A DNA stretch of 64,000 nt from Nocardia panacis (GCF_003598715.1 NZ_QZFU01000016.1:62001-126000), one strand, 5' to 3'. Shown: positions 1 through 9,367, numbered from the stretch's first letter. Numbers and translations are program-made. The notes: generated by a model from the sequence alone, not told the origin.

Positions 1-1
1 C

Positions 2-424
2 ACCAACTGCGTGGACACCGACACCAATCGGCGCGGCGTGGCGGCGGTGCTGTCCATGCGCGGCACCATCCACCACGCGGGCGTCGACTGGCGGGCGATC
101 ACCGACAGCACTGTCGTCTGGGTCGCCTATGTACTGATCGTCGTCTGGGAATGGCTCATCGCGCTCGTGCTGCTGGCCGCGACGGTGGGGTGGGTGCGCG
201 CCTTCGCCGGGCGTTCGGCGCGGCAGGCCGCCAAGCTGTCCGGTCTGGGCTGGACCATGGCGATACTGCTTTTCGCGGGCGGGTTCCTCACCGTCGGCGG
301 CGAATGGTTCCGCATGTGGGCGAACAAGGAGGTCAACGCCACCGCGGCCGCACTACAGAACTTCCTCGTCGCCTCGGTCGGGCTGATCCTGCTGCATATG
401 CCCGAACGAGCCAAATGGTTCTAG
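2..424 (+). CDS. DUF2165-like small membrane protein (5' end outside window)
   Basis: The gene is cut by the left edge. The reading frame is open from base 2, and the first possible start (GTG at 11) falls inside the conserved stretch TNCVDTDTNRR, so the true start lies upstream. The visible part has three hydrophobic segments (about residues 35-60, 78-98 and 115-130) with the motif GGEWFRMW between the last two, the pattern I associate with DUF2165 predicted inner-membrane proteins. The function of that family is unknown. Its TAG stop shares the palindrome CTAG with the stop of the convergent lipase gene, so the two genes overlap by four bases with no room for a separate terminator. Confidence 0.7.
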   Translation, partial: TNCVDTDTNRRGVAAVLSMRGTIHHAGVDWRAITDSTVVWVAYVLIVVWEWLIALVLLAATVGWVRAFAGRSARQAAKLSGLGWTMAILLFAGGFLTVGGEWFRMWANKEVNATAAALQNFLVASVGLILLHMPERAKWF

Positions 425-1560
425 CGACTGCGATTCAGGAAGTCGTCGATCGCAGACCACATCGCCGAATTCAATTGGGTGTGCCTGCCCGCACCGAGGA
501 CGGTGCGGAAATCGACGCCGCCCGCGACGAATTGCGCGGCCAGGGTGGCATGCAGCGGGGAGGGGACCATGGTGTCGGTGACATTGGCCAACAGCAGGAT
601 CGGTTTGCCGTAACCACTGGTCGGCACCGTCATATAGCAGTTGTAGGCGGCGCGGATCCGACTGTCGGACAGCGATTTCGAGAGCAGATCGCCGATACCG
701 AGATTCGCCACCCGCGCATCGATCGCGGGCTGGCACATGACGCCGATGGAATCGATGATCTCGCGACCGAGGGGACTCAGATAGTCGTCGACCGCCGCGT
801 CCGGCCGGGCCGCACGCAATCCGGCGAGGATATCGGCGAAGAATCCGGCGGTGCCATCCAAACCGGAAATAGCGGGAATGCCGGGTCCTGCGATCGGCAA
901 CGCCTTCTCCACATCGGATTCCGGATCGATGGCGATAATGCCTCGGAAATCCAGGTCCGGCGCGTAGGTCTGCTGTACATAGCCGGTGCCGAGCGCGGCC
1001 TGCCCGCCCTGCGACGGACCCATCGACACCCAGGTGCGCGACAGTTCAGGATGCGCGGAGCGGGCCGCGCGCACCAGATCAATGGTCGCGGTGGCCTCGG
1101 TGCGCAATTCGAGATAGGGATGCGGGCCGGTATCGAACAGGCCGAGGCCCAGGTAGTCCGGCGCGACGACGGCGAAGCCCTGATTCACCAAATGCTGCAT
1201 CATGCCGTCTTCCTCGGCGGTGAACACCGTATTCGGCGCGGTGGCCGGATCGGATTTCCCGCCGCAGCCCCGGCCGAGTCCGGTGGTGCCGTGATCGAAG
1301 GCCGCGATCGGCCAACCGCCGGGCGGCGGCGTACCCGCCGGGACGAACAGCGCGCCACTGACCGGACGCGGCGCACCATCGGAACCCTCGGTCCAGTAGG
1401 TGAGCACCGATCCGCCGGACATCCCGTGCCATCCGTCGGGTTGCGCGGATTCGGTCCCGAGCGTTCCCGGCGCGTCCGCCGCGGCCCGACCGCCGCCGAC
1501 AACAAGGGCCGCACCGGCGGCCACCGCTACCGCGATCCGGCAACCACGGAAAATACCCAT
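421..1560 (-). CDS. secreted lipase / alpha-beta hydrolase (secretory lipase family)
   Basis: Predicted exported esterase or triacylglycerol lipase of 379 residues. A signal peptide (MGIFRGCRIAVAVAAGAALV, cleavage probably after GRAAADA) is followed by an alpha/beta-hydrolase fold. Visible features are the oxyanion segment FDHGTTG, the nucleophile elbow GPSQGG (Ser about 183), a later Asp in VTDTMVP and His in GRHTQLN, which would complete the triad. The ATG at 1560 is chosen because AAGGGG lies about 8 bases upstream and the signal peptide begins there; an in-frame start 42 bases further up has no such site. The fold resembles the LIP family of actinobacterial and fungal secreted lipases. 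The substrate cannot be told from sequence. Confidence 0.85.
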   Translation of the reverse strand: MGIFRGCRIAVAVAAGAALVVGGGRAAADAPGTLGTESAQPDGWHGMSGGSVLTYWTEGSDGAPRPVSGALFVPAGTPPPGGWPIAAFDHGTTGLGRGCGGKSDPATAPNTVFTAEEDGMMQHLVNQGFAVVAPDYLGLGLFDTGPHPYLELRTEATATIDLVRAARSAHPELSRTWVSMGPSQGGQAALGTGYVQQTYAPDLDFRGIIAIDPESDVEKALPIAGPGIPAISGLDGTAGFFADILAGLRAARPDAAVDDYLSPLGREIIDSIGVMCQPAIDARVANLGIGDLLSKSLSDSRIRAAYNCYMTVPTSGYGKPILLLANVTDTMVPSPLHATLAAQFVAGGVDFRTVLGAGRHTQLNSAMWSAIDDFLNRSR

Positions 1561-1606
1561 CGCTGACCCCTTCGATTCGAATCGGATCGTGCAGGTTCGC
1601 ACCGCA

Positions 1607-1740
1607 GCCTAATGGGCGCCGCCTGCGAAGCAGTCCTCAGACATGCGCATGGCCGGAGCGAAGGCGGAGGTACGCCTAATGGGCGCTGCCTGCGAAGCAG
1701 TCCTCAAACATGCGCATGGCCGGAGCGAAGGCGGAGGTAC
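1607..1740. repeat. two tandem copies of a 67-bp repeat
   Basis: Two head-to-tail copies (1607-1673 and 1674-1740) of a 67-bp unit starting GCCTAATGGGCG differ at only two positions by eye, and the first six bases of a third copy follow (GCCTAT). Each unit contains the palindrome CATGCGCATG and the small inverted repeat CTGCgaaGCAG, so each copy could form two small hairpins. It lies between the lipase start and the end of mscR. No coding function is apparent in any frame. Confidence 0.85.
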
Positions 1741-1817
1741 GCCTATGCGGGCGACTCAGAATCAATGATCCGAAATCGAAGTGTCAGCGAATCAGCGGCA
1801 ATTCATGCCGGTTACTT

Positions 1818-2903
1818 TCAGAGAATGACCACCGAGCGCAGCACGTCCCCGGAATACATGGTGTGGAATGCCTTTTCCACCTCGTCCAAGGTGATGCGCT
1901 CGCTGACGAAACGATCCAATGGCAGCCTGCCCTGCAGGTAGAGGTCGATGAAGGTGGGGAAATCCCGCTCCGGCAGGCAGTCGCCGTACCAGGCGGATTT
2001 CAGCGCGCCGCCGTGGGAGAAGAAATCGAGCATCGGCATCTCGAGGCGCATATCCGGGGTGGGGACGCCGACGAGCACCACTGTGCCCGCCAGATCACGG
2101 GCGTAGAACGCCTGCTCCCACGTGCTCGGATTGCCGACCGCGTCGATCACCACATCCGCGCCGAAGCCGCCGGTCAGTGCCCGCACCGCCGCGACCGGAT
2201 CCTCGGCCGTGGCGTCGATGACGTGGGTCGCGCCGAGTTCGGCAGCCCACCGCAGCTTTCGCGGATCGCGATCGATGCCGATGATGGTGCGCGCACCCAC
2301 CAGTCGCGCGCCCGCTATGGCCGCGTTGCCTACGCCGCCGCAGCCGATCACGGCCACCGAGTCGTCGCGCCCGACACCGCCGGTATTGAGCGCCGCGCCC
2401 AGACCGGCCATCACACCGCAACCGAGCAGTCCGGCCACCGCCGGGTCGGCGGCCGGATCGACCTTGGTGCACTGTCCGGCGTGTACCAGCGTCTTGTCGG
2501 CGAAGGCGCCGATCCCGAGGGCCGGGGTGAGTTCGGTGCCGTCGGTGAGGGTCATCTTCTGGGTGGCGTTGAAGGTGCTGAAGCAGTACTGCGGCCGCCC
2601 GCGCCGACACGCGCGACAGGTGCCGCACACGGCCCGCCAGTTCAGGATCACGAAATCACCCGGCGCGACGGATCGCACTGCGGGACCGACACTTTCGACG
2701 GTGCCCGCCGCCTCGTGGCCGAGCAGGAAGGGGAATTCGTCATTGATCCCGCCCTCCCGGTAGGTCAGATCGGTATGGCAGACCCCGCAGGCGGCGATCG
2801 AGACCACCACCTCCTCGGGACCCGGCTCCGGGATCACGATGGTGGTCAACTCGACCGGCGCGCCCGCCGATCGTGCGATGACACCCCGAACCTGTTGCGA
2901 CAT
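1818..2903 (-). CDS. mscR: S-(hydroxymethyl)mycothiol dehydrogenase
   Basis: Zinc-dependent medium-chain dehydrogenase of 361 residues, the usual length for MscR. It is expected to oxidise the mycothiol adduct of formaldehyde with NAD and to reduce S-nitrosomycothiol. Visible features are the catalytic-zinc ligands in CGVCHTD and GHEAAG, the structural-zinc cysteines in [15 protein letters not shown], and the Rossmann motif GCGGVGNAA. The start at 2903 is well supported: AGGAGGTCTT immediately precedes the ATG. A longer in-frame reading exists but lacks this site. It is divergent from the kynurenine-pathway genes across about 160 bases. Mycothiol dependence is inferred from family resemblance and the actinobacterial setting. 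Confidence 0.9.
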   Translation of the reverse strand: MSQQVRGVIARSAGAPVELTTIVIPEPGPEEVVVSIAACGVCHTDLTYREGGINDEFPFLLGHEAAGTVESVGPAVRSVAPGDFVILNWRAVCGTCRACRRGRPQYCFSTFNATQKMTLTDGTELTPALGIGAFADKTLVHAGQCTKVDPAADPAVAGLLGCGVMAGLGAALNTGGVGRDDSVAVIGCGGVGNAAIAGARLVGARTIIGIDRDPRKLRWAAELGATHVIDATAEDPVAAVRALTGGFGADVVIDAVGNPSTWEQAFYARDLAGTVVLVGVPTPDMRLEMPMLDFFSHGGALKSAWYGDCLPERDFPTFIDLYLQGRLPLDRFVSERITLDEVEKAFHTMYSGDVLRSVVIL

Positions 2904-3062
2904 AAGACCTCCTGTGCATGGATCGCGATGCGCGCATGCGATCGATCTGGCTACGACCGTACGCGAGATGTCCGATCCGGCGGCGCGCGACCGGACCGGA
3001 CGGCACTTTCGAGACACCGCCCAGCAACCGCGAAACCTCGACACCCGACCGGACCGTCACGC

Positions 3063-3890
3063 ATGATCGAACGTATGGCGCACAATGCTGATCTGTCCCG
3101 CTCCACCGAATCCCCGGCTCTCACCTATGGTGCCTACCTGGCGCTGGATGAACTGCTGAATGCGCAGAAACCCCGCTCGGAAGAGCACGACGAGATGCTG
3201 TTCATCGTCATCCACCAGGTCTACGAACTGTGGTTCAAACAACTGCTGCACGAACTCGGCCGCCTGCAGAACAAGCTGGAGGCGGGCGACACCCCGCACG
3301 CGCTGCACACCCTGCGCCGAATATTGAGCGTGTTCAAGGTCATCGTCGCGCAGATCGACGTACTCGAGACCATGACCCCGCGCCAGTTCACCAGCTTCCG
3401 CGCCCGGCTCGACGCGTCCAGCGGCTTCCAATCCGCGCAGTTCCGCGAACTCGAGGCGGTGCTCGGCCGCCGCGATCCGGCGGCGTACGCGCACTATCCG
3501 GCCGCGAGCGCGGGCCGCGCCCGCATCGAGGCCGCGATGGCGCGGCCGTCGCTGTACGACTCGTTCCTGCACTATCTGGCCAAACAGGGCTACGCGGTGC
3601 CCGCGGAATTGCTGGAGCGGGCGGTGGCGAGTCCCGCCGAGCCCTCACCGGAGATGCAGCGAATCCTGTTGAGCGTCTACACCGATGACGGTGCGGCGGC
3701 GCAGGTGGCCGAACGCATCGTCGACCTCGACGAGGGGATGCAGGAGTGGCGCTACCGCCACGTCATGATGGTGCGGCGCACCATCGGCGACAAACCCGGC
3801 ACCGGCGGTTCCTCCGGGGCGGATTACCTGCGCGACACCCTGTTCCGACCGATCTTCGCCGATCTGTGGGCAGTGCGGAGCCAACTGTGA
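3063..3890 (+). CDS. kynA: tryptophan 2,3-dioxygenase
   Basis: Haem dioxygenase of 275 residues that opens the indole ring of L-tryptophan to give N-formylkynurenine, the first step of the kynurenine pathway. Diagnostic features are FIVIHQVYELWFKQLLHE near residue 50, FTSFR and SSGFQS around 115-125, the WRYRH segment carrying the axial haem histidine near 230, and the substrate loop GTGGSSG near 250. The start may be ATG 3063 or ATG 3075; neither has a clear Shine-Dalgarno site, and both leave the conserved core intact. The stop overlaps the GTG of the next gene (GTGA), indicating translational coupling with kynureninase. Confidence 0.93.
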   Translation: MIERMAHNADLSRSTESPALTYGAYLALDELLNAQKPRSEEHDEMLFIVIHQVYELWFKQLLHELGRLQNKLEAGDTPHALHTLRRILSVFKVIVAQIDVLETMTPRQFTSFRARLDASSGFQSAQFRELEAVLGRRDPAAYAHYPAASAGRARIEAAMARPSLYDSFLHYLAKQGYAVPAELLERAVASPAEPSPEMQRILLSVYTDDGAAAQVAERIVDLDEGMQEWRYRHVMMVRRTIGDKPGTGGSSGADYLRDTLFRPIFADLWAVRSQL

Positions 3891-5080
3891 CCACCGTCGA
3901 GGAATTGAGCGCTACCCCGAATGCCTTGGCCGCGCACTACTCTCGCTTCCGCGTCGCCGAAAGGCTGCTGCTGACCGGACATTCGCATCAGGCGTGGCCG
4001 GATGTCGCGCTGCGCGGTCAAATCGAGGCCTTCTACGATGCCGCCGAGTCGGTGGACCGCAAGTGGGATCGCGCCTTCCGCAAGGCGGACGCGGTACGCG
4101 CCGGATTCCGGCGGTTCCTAGCCGATCCCGGTGCCGAATTGGCCCTCGGCGCGAATACGCACGAGTTGGTTGTGCGTTTCCTGTCCGCGCTCGACCTGCG
4201 CGCCCGACCCCGCCTCGTCACCACCGATGGTGAATTCCACAGTGTGCGCAGACAATTAGCGCGCATCGCCGAAGCGGACATCGAGGTGGTCCGGGTACCG
4301 GCCGCTCCCGTCGATACGCTGGCGCAACGCCTTGCCGCAGCCACCGACGATCGAACAGCCGCCGTCCTGGTGTCGGCGGTGCTGTTCGAAACCTCCCGTA
4401 TCGTGCCCGGTCTCGACACGTTGGCCACCGCCTGCGCGCGGGTCGGCACCGAGCTGCTGGTGGACGCGTATCACGCCGTTGGCGCGATCCCCTTCCCCCT
4501 TTCCGAACTCGGGCTCGACGCTGCCTGGCTGGTCGCGGGCGGCTACAAATACCTGCAACTCGGCGAGGGCAACTGTGTGCTCCGGATCCCGCCGCACGGC
4601 CTGGCGCTGCGCCCGGTGATCACCGGCTGGTACGCCGAATTCGGCGAACTATCCGCCGAGAAGGCCTCCGACACAGTGCCATACGCCGCAGGCGCGAACC
4701 GCTTCGCCGGCGCCACCTACGATCCAACCAGCCACTACCGCGCCGCGCATGTCTTCGACTTCTTCACCGACCACGACCTGACCCCCGAGTTCCTGCGCCG
4801 AATCTCCCTGCACCAGACCGGACTACTGGCCGACCTCTGTGACAAACTCGACGCACCCCCGTCCCTACTCGACCGAGATCGCGCTCCGCGCACCGAATTC
4901 GGCGGCTTCCTCACCCTCCACTCCCCCCAGGCCGCCCGCATCCAACGCCGCCTCACCGAGCACGGCGTCCACACCGACAGCCGAGGCCCCCACCTCCGCC
5001 TCGGCCCCGCCCCCTACCTCAGCGACACCCAAATCGAATCCGCGGTGGCAGCACTCGGCGAGGTGCTGCGCGAATTCTGA
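3887..5080 (+). CDS. kynU: kynureninase-like PLP enzyme
   Basis: Class V-fold aminotransferase-type enzyme of 397 residues, expected to cleave kynurenine to anthranilate and alanine. The PLP region is clear: the aspartate and histidine in DAYHAVGA and the lysine in GGYKYLQLGEGN that would form the internal aldimine. Other features are LGANTHELVVRFLSAL near the N terminus and a C-terminal small domain. It starts at GTG 3887, which shares GTGA with the dioxygenase stop. The pairing with the dioxygenase strongly supports a kynurenine role. No formamidase gene lies between or next to them, so that step must be encoded elsewhere. A related PLP hydrolase with another substrate cannot be fully excluded. 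Confidence 0.85.
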   Translation: MTTVEELSATPNALAAHYSRFRVAERLLLTGHSHQAWPDVALRGQIEAFYDAAESVDRKWDRAFRKADAVRAGFRRFLADPGAELALGANTHELVVRFLSALDLRARPRLVTTDGEFHSVRRQLARIAEADIEVVRVPAAPVDTLAQRLAAATDDRTAAVLVSAVLFETSRIVPGLDTLATACARVGTELLVDAYHAVGAIPFPLSELGLDAAWLVAGGYKYLQLGEGNCVLRIPPHGLALRPVITGWYAEFGELSAEKASDTVPYAAGANRFAGATYDPTSHYRAAHVFDFFTDHDLTPEFLRRISLHQTGLLADLCDKLDAPPSLLDRDRAPRTEFGGFLTLHSPQAARIQRRLTEHGVHTDSRGPHLRLGPAPYLSDTQIESAVAALGEVLREF

Positions 5081-5114
5081 ACCAGCTCGCGCCCCAACGG
5101 TATTGGCCTTCGGG

Positions 5115-6158
5115 TTAGTACCAGTTGGGGCTGCGAGAAAGCCAGGTGCTGTAGGCATTGGCAGGTGAGCCGTAGCGCGACTTGATGTAGTTGCACATCC
5201 ACAGCGCCTGCTCGGCCGGACTGCCCGAATTGGCCGCACGCGCTTGATCGGCAGTCAGACCGTAGCCGCCGTACTGGTTCCCCAAGCTGCCGGCCGTATT
5301 CGATTCGCCGTGCCCCAGCGCCTGCGCCAACCCGAGCGCACCGGACGAGGGATTGCGCGCCCTCGGATCGAATCCCGCTTCGCCCATTTCCAGGTGGGCC
5401 AGGGCCTCCCATTGCGCGCCGGTCCACCCGAACTGCGCGGCCACCTGCTGCAATGCGGAGCGTGCGTCGCCGCCGACGCCCGCGACACCGGCGGAAAGGA
5501 AGTCGGCCGACCCGCCACCGAAATCCGAACCGCCACCGGTCGATCCGCCACCACCCGAGTAGCCGCCACCACCTGAATAGCCACCGCCACCCGTGCCACC
5601 ACCCCCGCCGGAACCGCCCTTCGGCCTGTGCGGTTTCGATCCATCGATACCGGCTGCGTGCCCGTTGATCTCCGTGCGCGCATCATCGACCGTGTCGCGA
5701 ACCAATTTCTGGGCATGATTCAGAGCCTCGAAATAGACGGCCTCCTGGCTGGCTGTCAGGGTGTTGCGATCCTTCGGCGGTGACTGCTCGATCGCGAGCG
5801 CCTTCTGCAACTTCTTCACCTGTGGATCGATGACTTCCCTGGTCTTCTGGGTGAGTTCGCGGGTCTTCGCCGTGAGTTGTTCGACCTTTGCGTTCTGACG
5901 CTGCAATTGCGCGCCGAGCTTTTCGAGATCGCCCGCCTTGTTGTTGTAGGCATCGGTCGATTCCGAACTGTCGACACTGTCACCGAGACCGAGGTCGCGC
6001 AGTTGCTTCCCGAAGTCGGGAACGTCCTCGGGTAGACCCTTGCCGAGTGCGGCGCGGGATAACCGGAGGAAATCCTCGACACTCTTGACATAGTCGCTCA
6101 GGCCGGCGTTCGCGTATTTGGGCACCTCGAGGGTGATCAGTTCCTCGCTAGATGCCAT
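5115..6158 (-). CDS. lytic-transglycosylase-like protein with Gly-rich linker
   Basis: Protein of 347 residues in three parts. Residues 1-165 are helical with a coiled-coil stretch (LEKLGAQLQRQNAKVEQL and following). Residues 175-225 are a glycine/serine linker (repeats of GGGGYSG). Residues 230-347 resemble the SLT/aggregation-promoting-factor C-terminal domain: a likely catalytic Glu in EMGEAGFDPRA, then NPSSGALGLAQALG, and the typical ending YGSPANAYSTWLSRSPNWY. It probably cleaves peptidoglycan. There is no signal peptide and no membrane segment, which is odd for a wall enzyme; the helical N-terminus could suit type VII (ESX) export, but this is inference. It ends just after kynU on the opposite strand. 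Confidence 0.75.
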   Translation of the reverse strand: MASSEELITLEVPKYANAGLSDYVKSVEDFLRLSRAALGKGLPEDVPDFGKQLRDLGLGDSVDSSESTDAYNNKAGDLEKLGAQLQRQNAKVEQLTAKTRELTQKTREVIDPQVKKLQKALAIEQSPPKDRNTLTASQEAVYFEALNHAQKLVRDTVDDARTEINGHAAGIDGSKPHRPKGGSGGGGGTGGGGYSGGGGYSGGGGSTGGGSDFGGGSADFLSAGVAGVGGDARSALQQVAAQFGWTGAQWEALAHLEMGEAGFDPRARNPSSGALGLAQALGHGESNTAGSLGNQYGGYGLTADQARAANSGSPAEQALWMCNYIKSRYGSPANAYSTWLSRSPNWY

Positions 6159-6246
6159 CTGAGATCACCGCCGCCTAACTCGTTCGGTCCGACAATCCCG
6201 AGTATCCCCGACTCCCAACCTCGGAAATACGCCGCGCCGAAGCGGG

Positions 6247-6558
6247 TCAGCTCGTCGCGCAGGCCCAACCGTTGACCTCCAGCGGCAGCGCTGCCTCGCC
6301 CACCGGCATTCCACCATTGCCCGCGCAACGGATGGTGGAGTTGTCACGGCCCGCGATGGTGAAATCACCGACGATGAAGCCCATGGCGGGCGCACCGCCG
6401 TCGACCGCGACGCAGTTGCCCATTCCGAGGGCGCGTCCACCGCTGACCTGCGCGGAATCGCAAATGTACTGTTGGGAGTCGTCGGCCGCGGCCACGCCGC
6501 TGCCCGCCAGGACGCCCGCTACGGCAATGCCGCATAGTCCGATCGTTCGCAAACGCAT
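6247..6558 (-). CDS. small secreted protein, unknown function
   Basis: Protein of 103 residues with a clear signal peptide (MRLRTIGLCGIAVAGVLAGS, cleavage near GVAAADD). The mature part of about 75 residues contains four cysteines (CDSA, GNCVA, IRCAG, WACATS), consistent with two disulfides in an exported protein. The ATG at 6558 is chosen because the signal peptide starts there and CGAGGT lies upstream. I recognise no domain. It sits between the transglycosylase-like gene and a LuxR regulator on the same strand, but spacing does not force an operon. Confidence 0.65.
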   Translation of the reverse strand: MRLRTIGLCGIAVAGVLAGSGVAAADDSQQYICDSAQVSGGRALGMGNCVAVDGGAPAMGFIVGDFTIAGRDNSTIRCAGNGGMPVGEAALPLEVNGWACATS

Positions 6559-6629
6559 GGCATACCTCGCTCTCCGGTATACCCGACCCACCCCTGAACT
6601 TACTCCGACCGGCCCGTCTTATTAAGGCG

Positions 6630-7622
6630 TCAGTAGCAGGCGGCGGGCGGTTCGCCGTCGACGCAGACCAAGAGGCCCTCGTGCACTGCGCGCACCGCCA
6701 GTTCGGTGCGGGAACGAACCTGCACCTTGGTGAGGATCCGCTCGACATGGGTGGTGACCGTGCGGACCGACGCGCCGAGGGTCTGCGCGACGCGGCGATT
6801 GTCGTAGCCGCGCGCGATGAGCGTGACCACCTCGAGTTCGCGCCAGGTCAGGCGATAGGGCTGCGGTGCGGGGGTGACCACGGCGATCGAGCGGCAGGCC
6901 AGGCCGAGTTCGGCGGTCGGGGCGAGCATGCGCACCCGCTCCCAACCGCCGGACTCGTCGCGCCAGCGGAATTCGGCCTGATCGACACCGTTGGCGACCA
7001 ACCGAATCAGCTGTTCCCGCAGGGAATTCCGCCCCAGCAACGAACCGCCGTCGAGTCTGCGCGCCGCGCTCTGGGTGATCGCCCACAGTTGTCCCGCGCC
7101 GAAGGATTCCGCCAATCGGCCCACCGGATCGAGCAGCGCCGCGAGCGTCGGGCCGAGCAGTTCGCTCAGATCGCGCTGTCGGACCGAGGGATAGCGGACA
7201 TCGACCGTGCTCAGGGTGAGGATTCCGACGCGGCGGCCGTCCGGGGCGAGCAGCGCCAGCCCCAGCCCCTCCCGATATCCGGCGGGCGCGACCAATTCCT
7301 GAAAGGTGCGCAGGTCACGACCGCGTCCCGGCACATCGCGAAAACGCAGCGCCTTCGGTTCGTCGAGCAATCCGAGCCTGCGGTATTCGTCCAGGTAGCG
7401 GTGGGTGTGCAGGGTCGAAAAGGTGGGGGCGTCGTAGCCGATATTGACCACCGGTCGATACGTCTCGCCGATCGGATCCCACGCGGACAGGCCGCCACCC
7501 GCATAGGGCACCAACCCGTGCATGGCCGCCAGCACCGACCGCGCCCGCTCAACCGCCGACAGCGGCTGGGCCGCCTTCGCGGCGATCTCGGCGAGTATGC
7601 CGAGGTCCTGGAGCTGCCTCAT
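6630..7622 (-). CDS. GAF-type sensor with LuxR DNA-binding domain
   Basis: Transcription regulator of about 330 residues. The N-terminal two thirds resemble a GAF-like sensory domain (YREGLGLALLAPDGRRVGIL near 120-140). The C-terminal 60 residues are a LuxR helix-turn-helix: LTWRELEVVTLIARG followed by RRVAQTLGASVRTVTTHV. No receiver domain is visible, so it should respond to a ligand or redox state rather than phosphorylation. The ATG at 7622 is preferred because GAGGTGACG precedes it; an upstream ATG at 7643 lacks a good site. It is divergent from the amidase gene (118 bases between the two starts) and may control it. Confidence 0.8.
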   Translation of the reverse strand: MRQLQDLGILAEIAAKAAQPLSAVERARSVLAAMHGLVPYAGGGLSAWDPIGETYRPVVNIGYDAPTFSTLHTHRYLDEYRRLGLLDEPKALRFRDVPGRGRDLRTFQELVAPAGYREGLGLALLAPDGRRVGILTLSTVDVRYPSVRQRDLSELLGPTLAALLDPVGRLAESFGAGQLWAITQSAARRLDGGSLLGRNSLREQLIRLVANGVDQAEFRWRDESGGWERVRMLAPTAELGLACRSIAVVTPAPQPYRLTWRELEVVTLIARGYDNRRVAQTLGASVRTVTTHVERILTKVQVRSRTELAVRAVHEGLLVCVDGEPPAACY

Positions 7623-7740
7623 CGTCACCTCGGAGCCGACCATAGCATCGGGGGCGATGTTTCGGGTACGTCACATTGCGTATGGTTTGCCGACCGCCGA
7701 ACTCGGAATATGGGATCTGTTCAATTCGAGAGGAAATCCC

Positions 7741-9165
7741 ATGTCCGACAACGAAGAACTGTGCTGGCTGCCCGCGACGGAGCTGTCTCGGCGCATCGCG
7801 GCCCGTGAGCTGACGCCACTCGACATCACCGAAGCGGTGCTCGACCGGATCGACCGGATCGATCCCGATCTCAACGCCTACGTCTACCTGCGACCCGATG
7901 CGGCGCGCGCCGAAGCCCGGCAGCGCACCGAGGAGATGGCGGGCGGCGCGAAACTCGGTGCACTGCACGGCATCCCGTACAGCGTCAAGGAGGCGCTGCA
8001 CGTCGAGGGCACCCCGATCACCCACGGGATCGTGGCCAACCGCGCGATGGTCGCCGATCACGACGAACCGGTAGCGGCACGGTTGCGCGAAGCGGGCGGC
8101 ATCTTCCTCGGCAAGACCAACCTGCCGGAGGGCGGCTACTGCGCCAACTCCACCAACCACCTCTACGGCGCGACCCACAATCCGTGGCAGCACGGCATCA
8201 CGGCGGGCGGATCCAGCAGCGGGGCGGGCGCGGCCGTCGCGGCCGGACTCGGCCCGATCGCGCACGCCGCCGACGGCGGCGGTTCGATCCGCATTCCCGC
8301 CGCGATCAACGGGGTCGTCGGATTCAAACCCTCGCTGGGGCGCGTACCCATCCTCGCCATGCCGAATCGGTTCCTCACCTTCGCCTTCCACGGTCCGATC
8401 GCGCGCACCGTCGGCGACGCGGCGCTGATGCTCAATGTCATGGCGGGCTACGACCCGGCCGACCCGCTGTCGCTGCCCACCGAGGAGGTCGACTATCTGG
8501 CCGCCTGCGACCGCCGCATCGCGGGCGCGCGCATCGCCTGGTCGCCGGATCTCGGCATCGCCGAGGTCGATCCGGAGATTCGCGCCATTTGCGAGCAGGC
8601 CGTCTCGGCGTTCACCGAGATCGGGTGCGCGGTCGAGAGTGCCGCGCCCCAATGGTCGGATCCCGCGCGGGTCATGTGGGAGGCCGTATGGACACCCACC
8701 TACTCGGCCATGCTGGACGCCACCGACTGGGACGCGCAGGCGGGTCAGGTGGACGAGCAGTTCGTCGAGGTCATGCGGGCAGGTGAGCGGCTGACCGTCA
8801 GGCAGGTGCAGCGGGCCGATGCCGAGCGCGGGCGGATGGTCGACCAGTTCAACGCCTTCATGGGCGATTTCGACTTCCTGATCACCCCGACGACCACCAT
8901 GCCCTCGCATCCGGTGCACGAATTCTGTCCGGCCCCGCTGCGCGAGGCGCCCCTGCGCGAGCAACTTCTGGGCTGGTTGCTCACCTATCCGTTCAATCTC
9001 GTTCCCGCGCCCGCGATCACGGTGCCTGCGGGCTTCACCTCGGCCGGACTTCCGGTCGGTCTGCAAATCGTCGGCAGGATGCGCGCCGACGCCGATGTGC
9101 TCGCCGCCGCGGCGGCCTTCGAGCGGCTGCGGCCGTGGGCGCAGCATCGCCCGGTTCTCGCATAG
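7741..9165 (+). CDS. amidase signature family amidohydrolase
   Basis: Enzyme of 474 residues of the amidase signature family, hydrolysing an amide to acid and ammonia. The Ser-cisSer-Lys triad is visible: Lys in YSVKEALH near residue 82, the glycine/serine stretch [14 protein letters not shown] near 160, and the nucleophile in [10 protein letters not shown] near 180. The start at 7741 has GAGAGGAAATCCC in front. Because it is not beside the gatB/gatC genes it is unlikely to be GatA; a free-standing amidase is more probable. The substrate is unknown. The divergent LuxR-type gene is a candidate regulator. Confidence 0.88.
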   Translation: MSDNEELCWLPATELSRRIAARELTPLDITEAVLDRIDRIDPDLNAYVYLRPDAARAEARQRTEEMAGGAKLGALHGIPYSVKEALHVEGTPITHGIVANRAMVADHDEPVAARLREAGGIFLGKTNLPEGGYCANSTNHLYGATHNPWQHGITAGGSSSGAGAAVAAGLGPIAHAADGGGSIRIPAAINGVVGFKPSLGRVPILAMPNRFLTFAFHGPIARTVGDAALMLNVMAGYDPADPLSLPTEEVDYLAACDRRIAGARIAWSPDLGIAEVDPEIRAICEQAVSAFTEIGCAVESAAPQWSDPARVMWEAVWTPTYSAMLDATDWDAQAGQVDEQFVEVMRAGERLTVRQVQRADAERGRMVDQFNAFMGDFDFLITPTTTMPSHPVHEFCPAPLREAPLREQLLGWLLTYPFNLVPAPAITVPAGFTSAGLPVGLQIVGRMRADADVLAAAAAFERLRPWAQHRPVLA

Positions 9166-9191
9166 GGCCTTTCTCGGACCGAGCGCAGATG

Positions 9192-9283
9192 TTCGGCTGC
9201 CCCGCAGCCGAATCCCGGCAATGGGCAGTGTGTCGGCGCACTGCCCGATTGGTGCCTTTTCCCGGAGTTCCGGAAAGGGCACC
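9192..9283. other. three consecutive stem-loops downstream of amidase
   Basis: The 200 bases between the amidase and the next gene hold three inverted repeats in a row. TTCGGCTGC/GCAGCCGAA (9192-9212) and GGGCAGTG/CACTGCCC (9223-9246) are perfect; GGTGCCTTTTCCCGG pairs imperfectly with CCGGAAAGGGCACC (9251-9283). No T-run follows. They could be a composite terminator for the amidase or a structured leader of the next gene. Nothing else is seen in this gap. Confidence 0.55.
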
Positions 9284-9367
9284 GAAAGGGCATTGGGAAG
9301 GCGGCGCGGTCGCGTCACCCTCGAAAGCGGTAAGAGATACCGACTACGCGATCAGGGGTATGGCCCA

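Noticed and set aside
1710..3062. Upstream extension of the tryptophan dioxygenase frame
   Set aside because: The extension is antisense to mscR and shows no domain; the dioxygenase family starts near 3063.
7549..9318. 590-codon minus-strand frame
   Set aside because: Antisense to the amidase, whose catalytic motifs are intact on the other strand.
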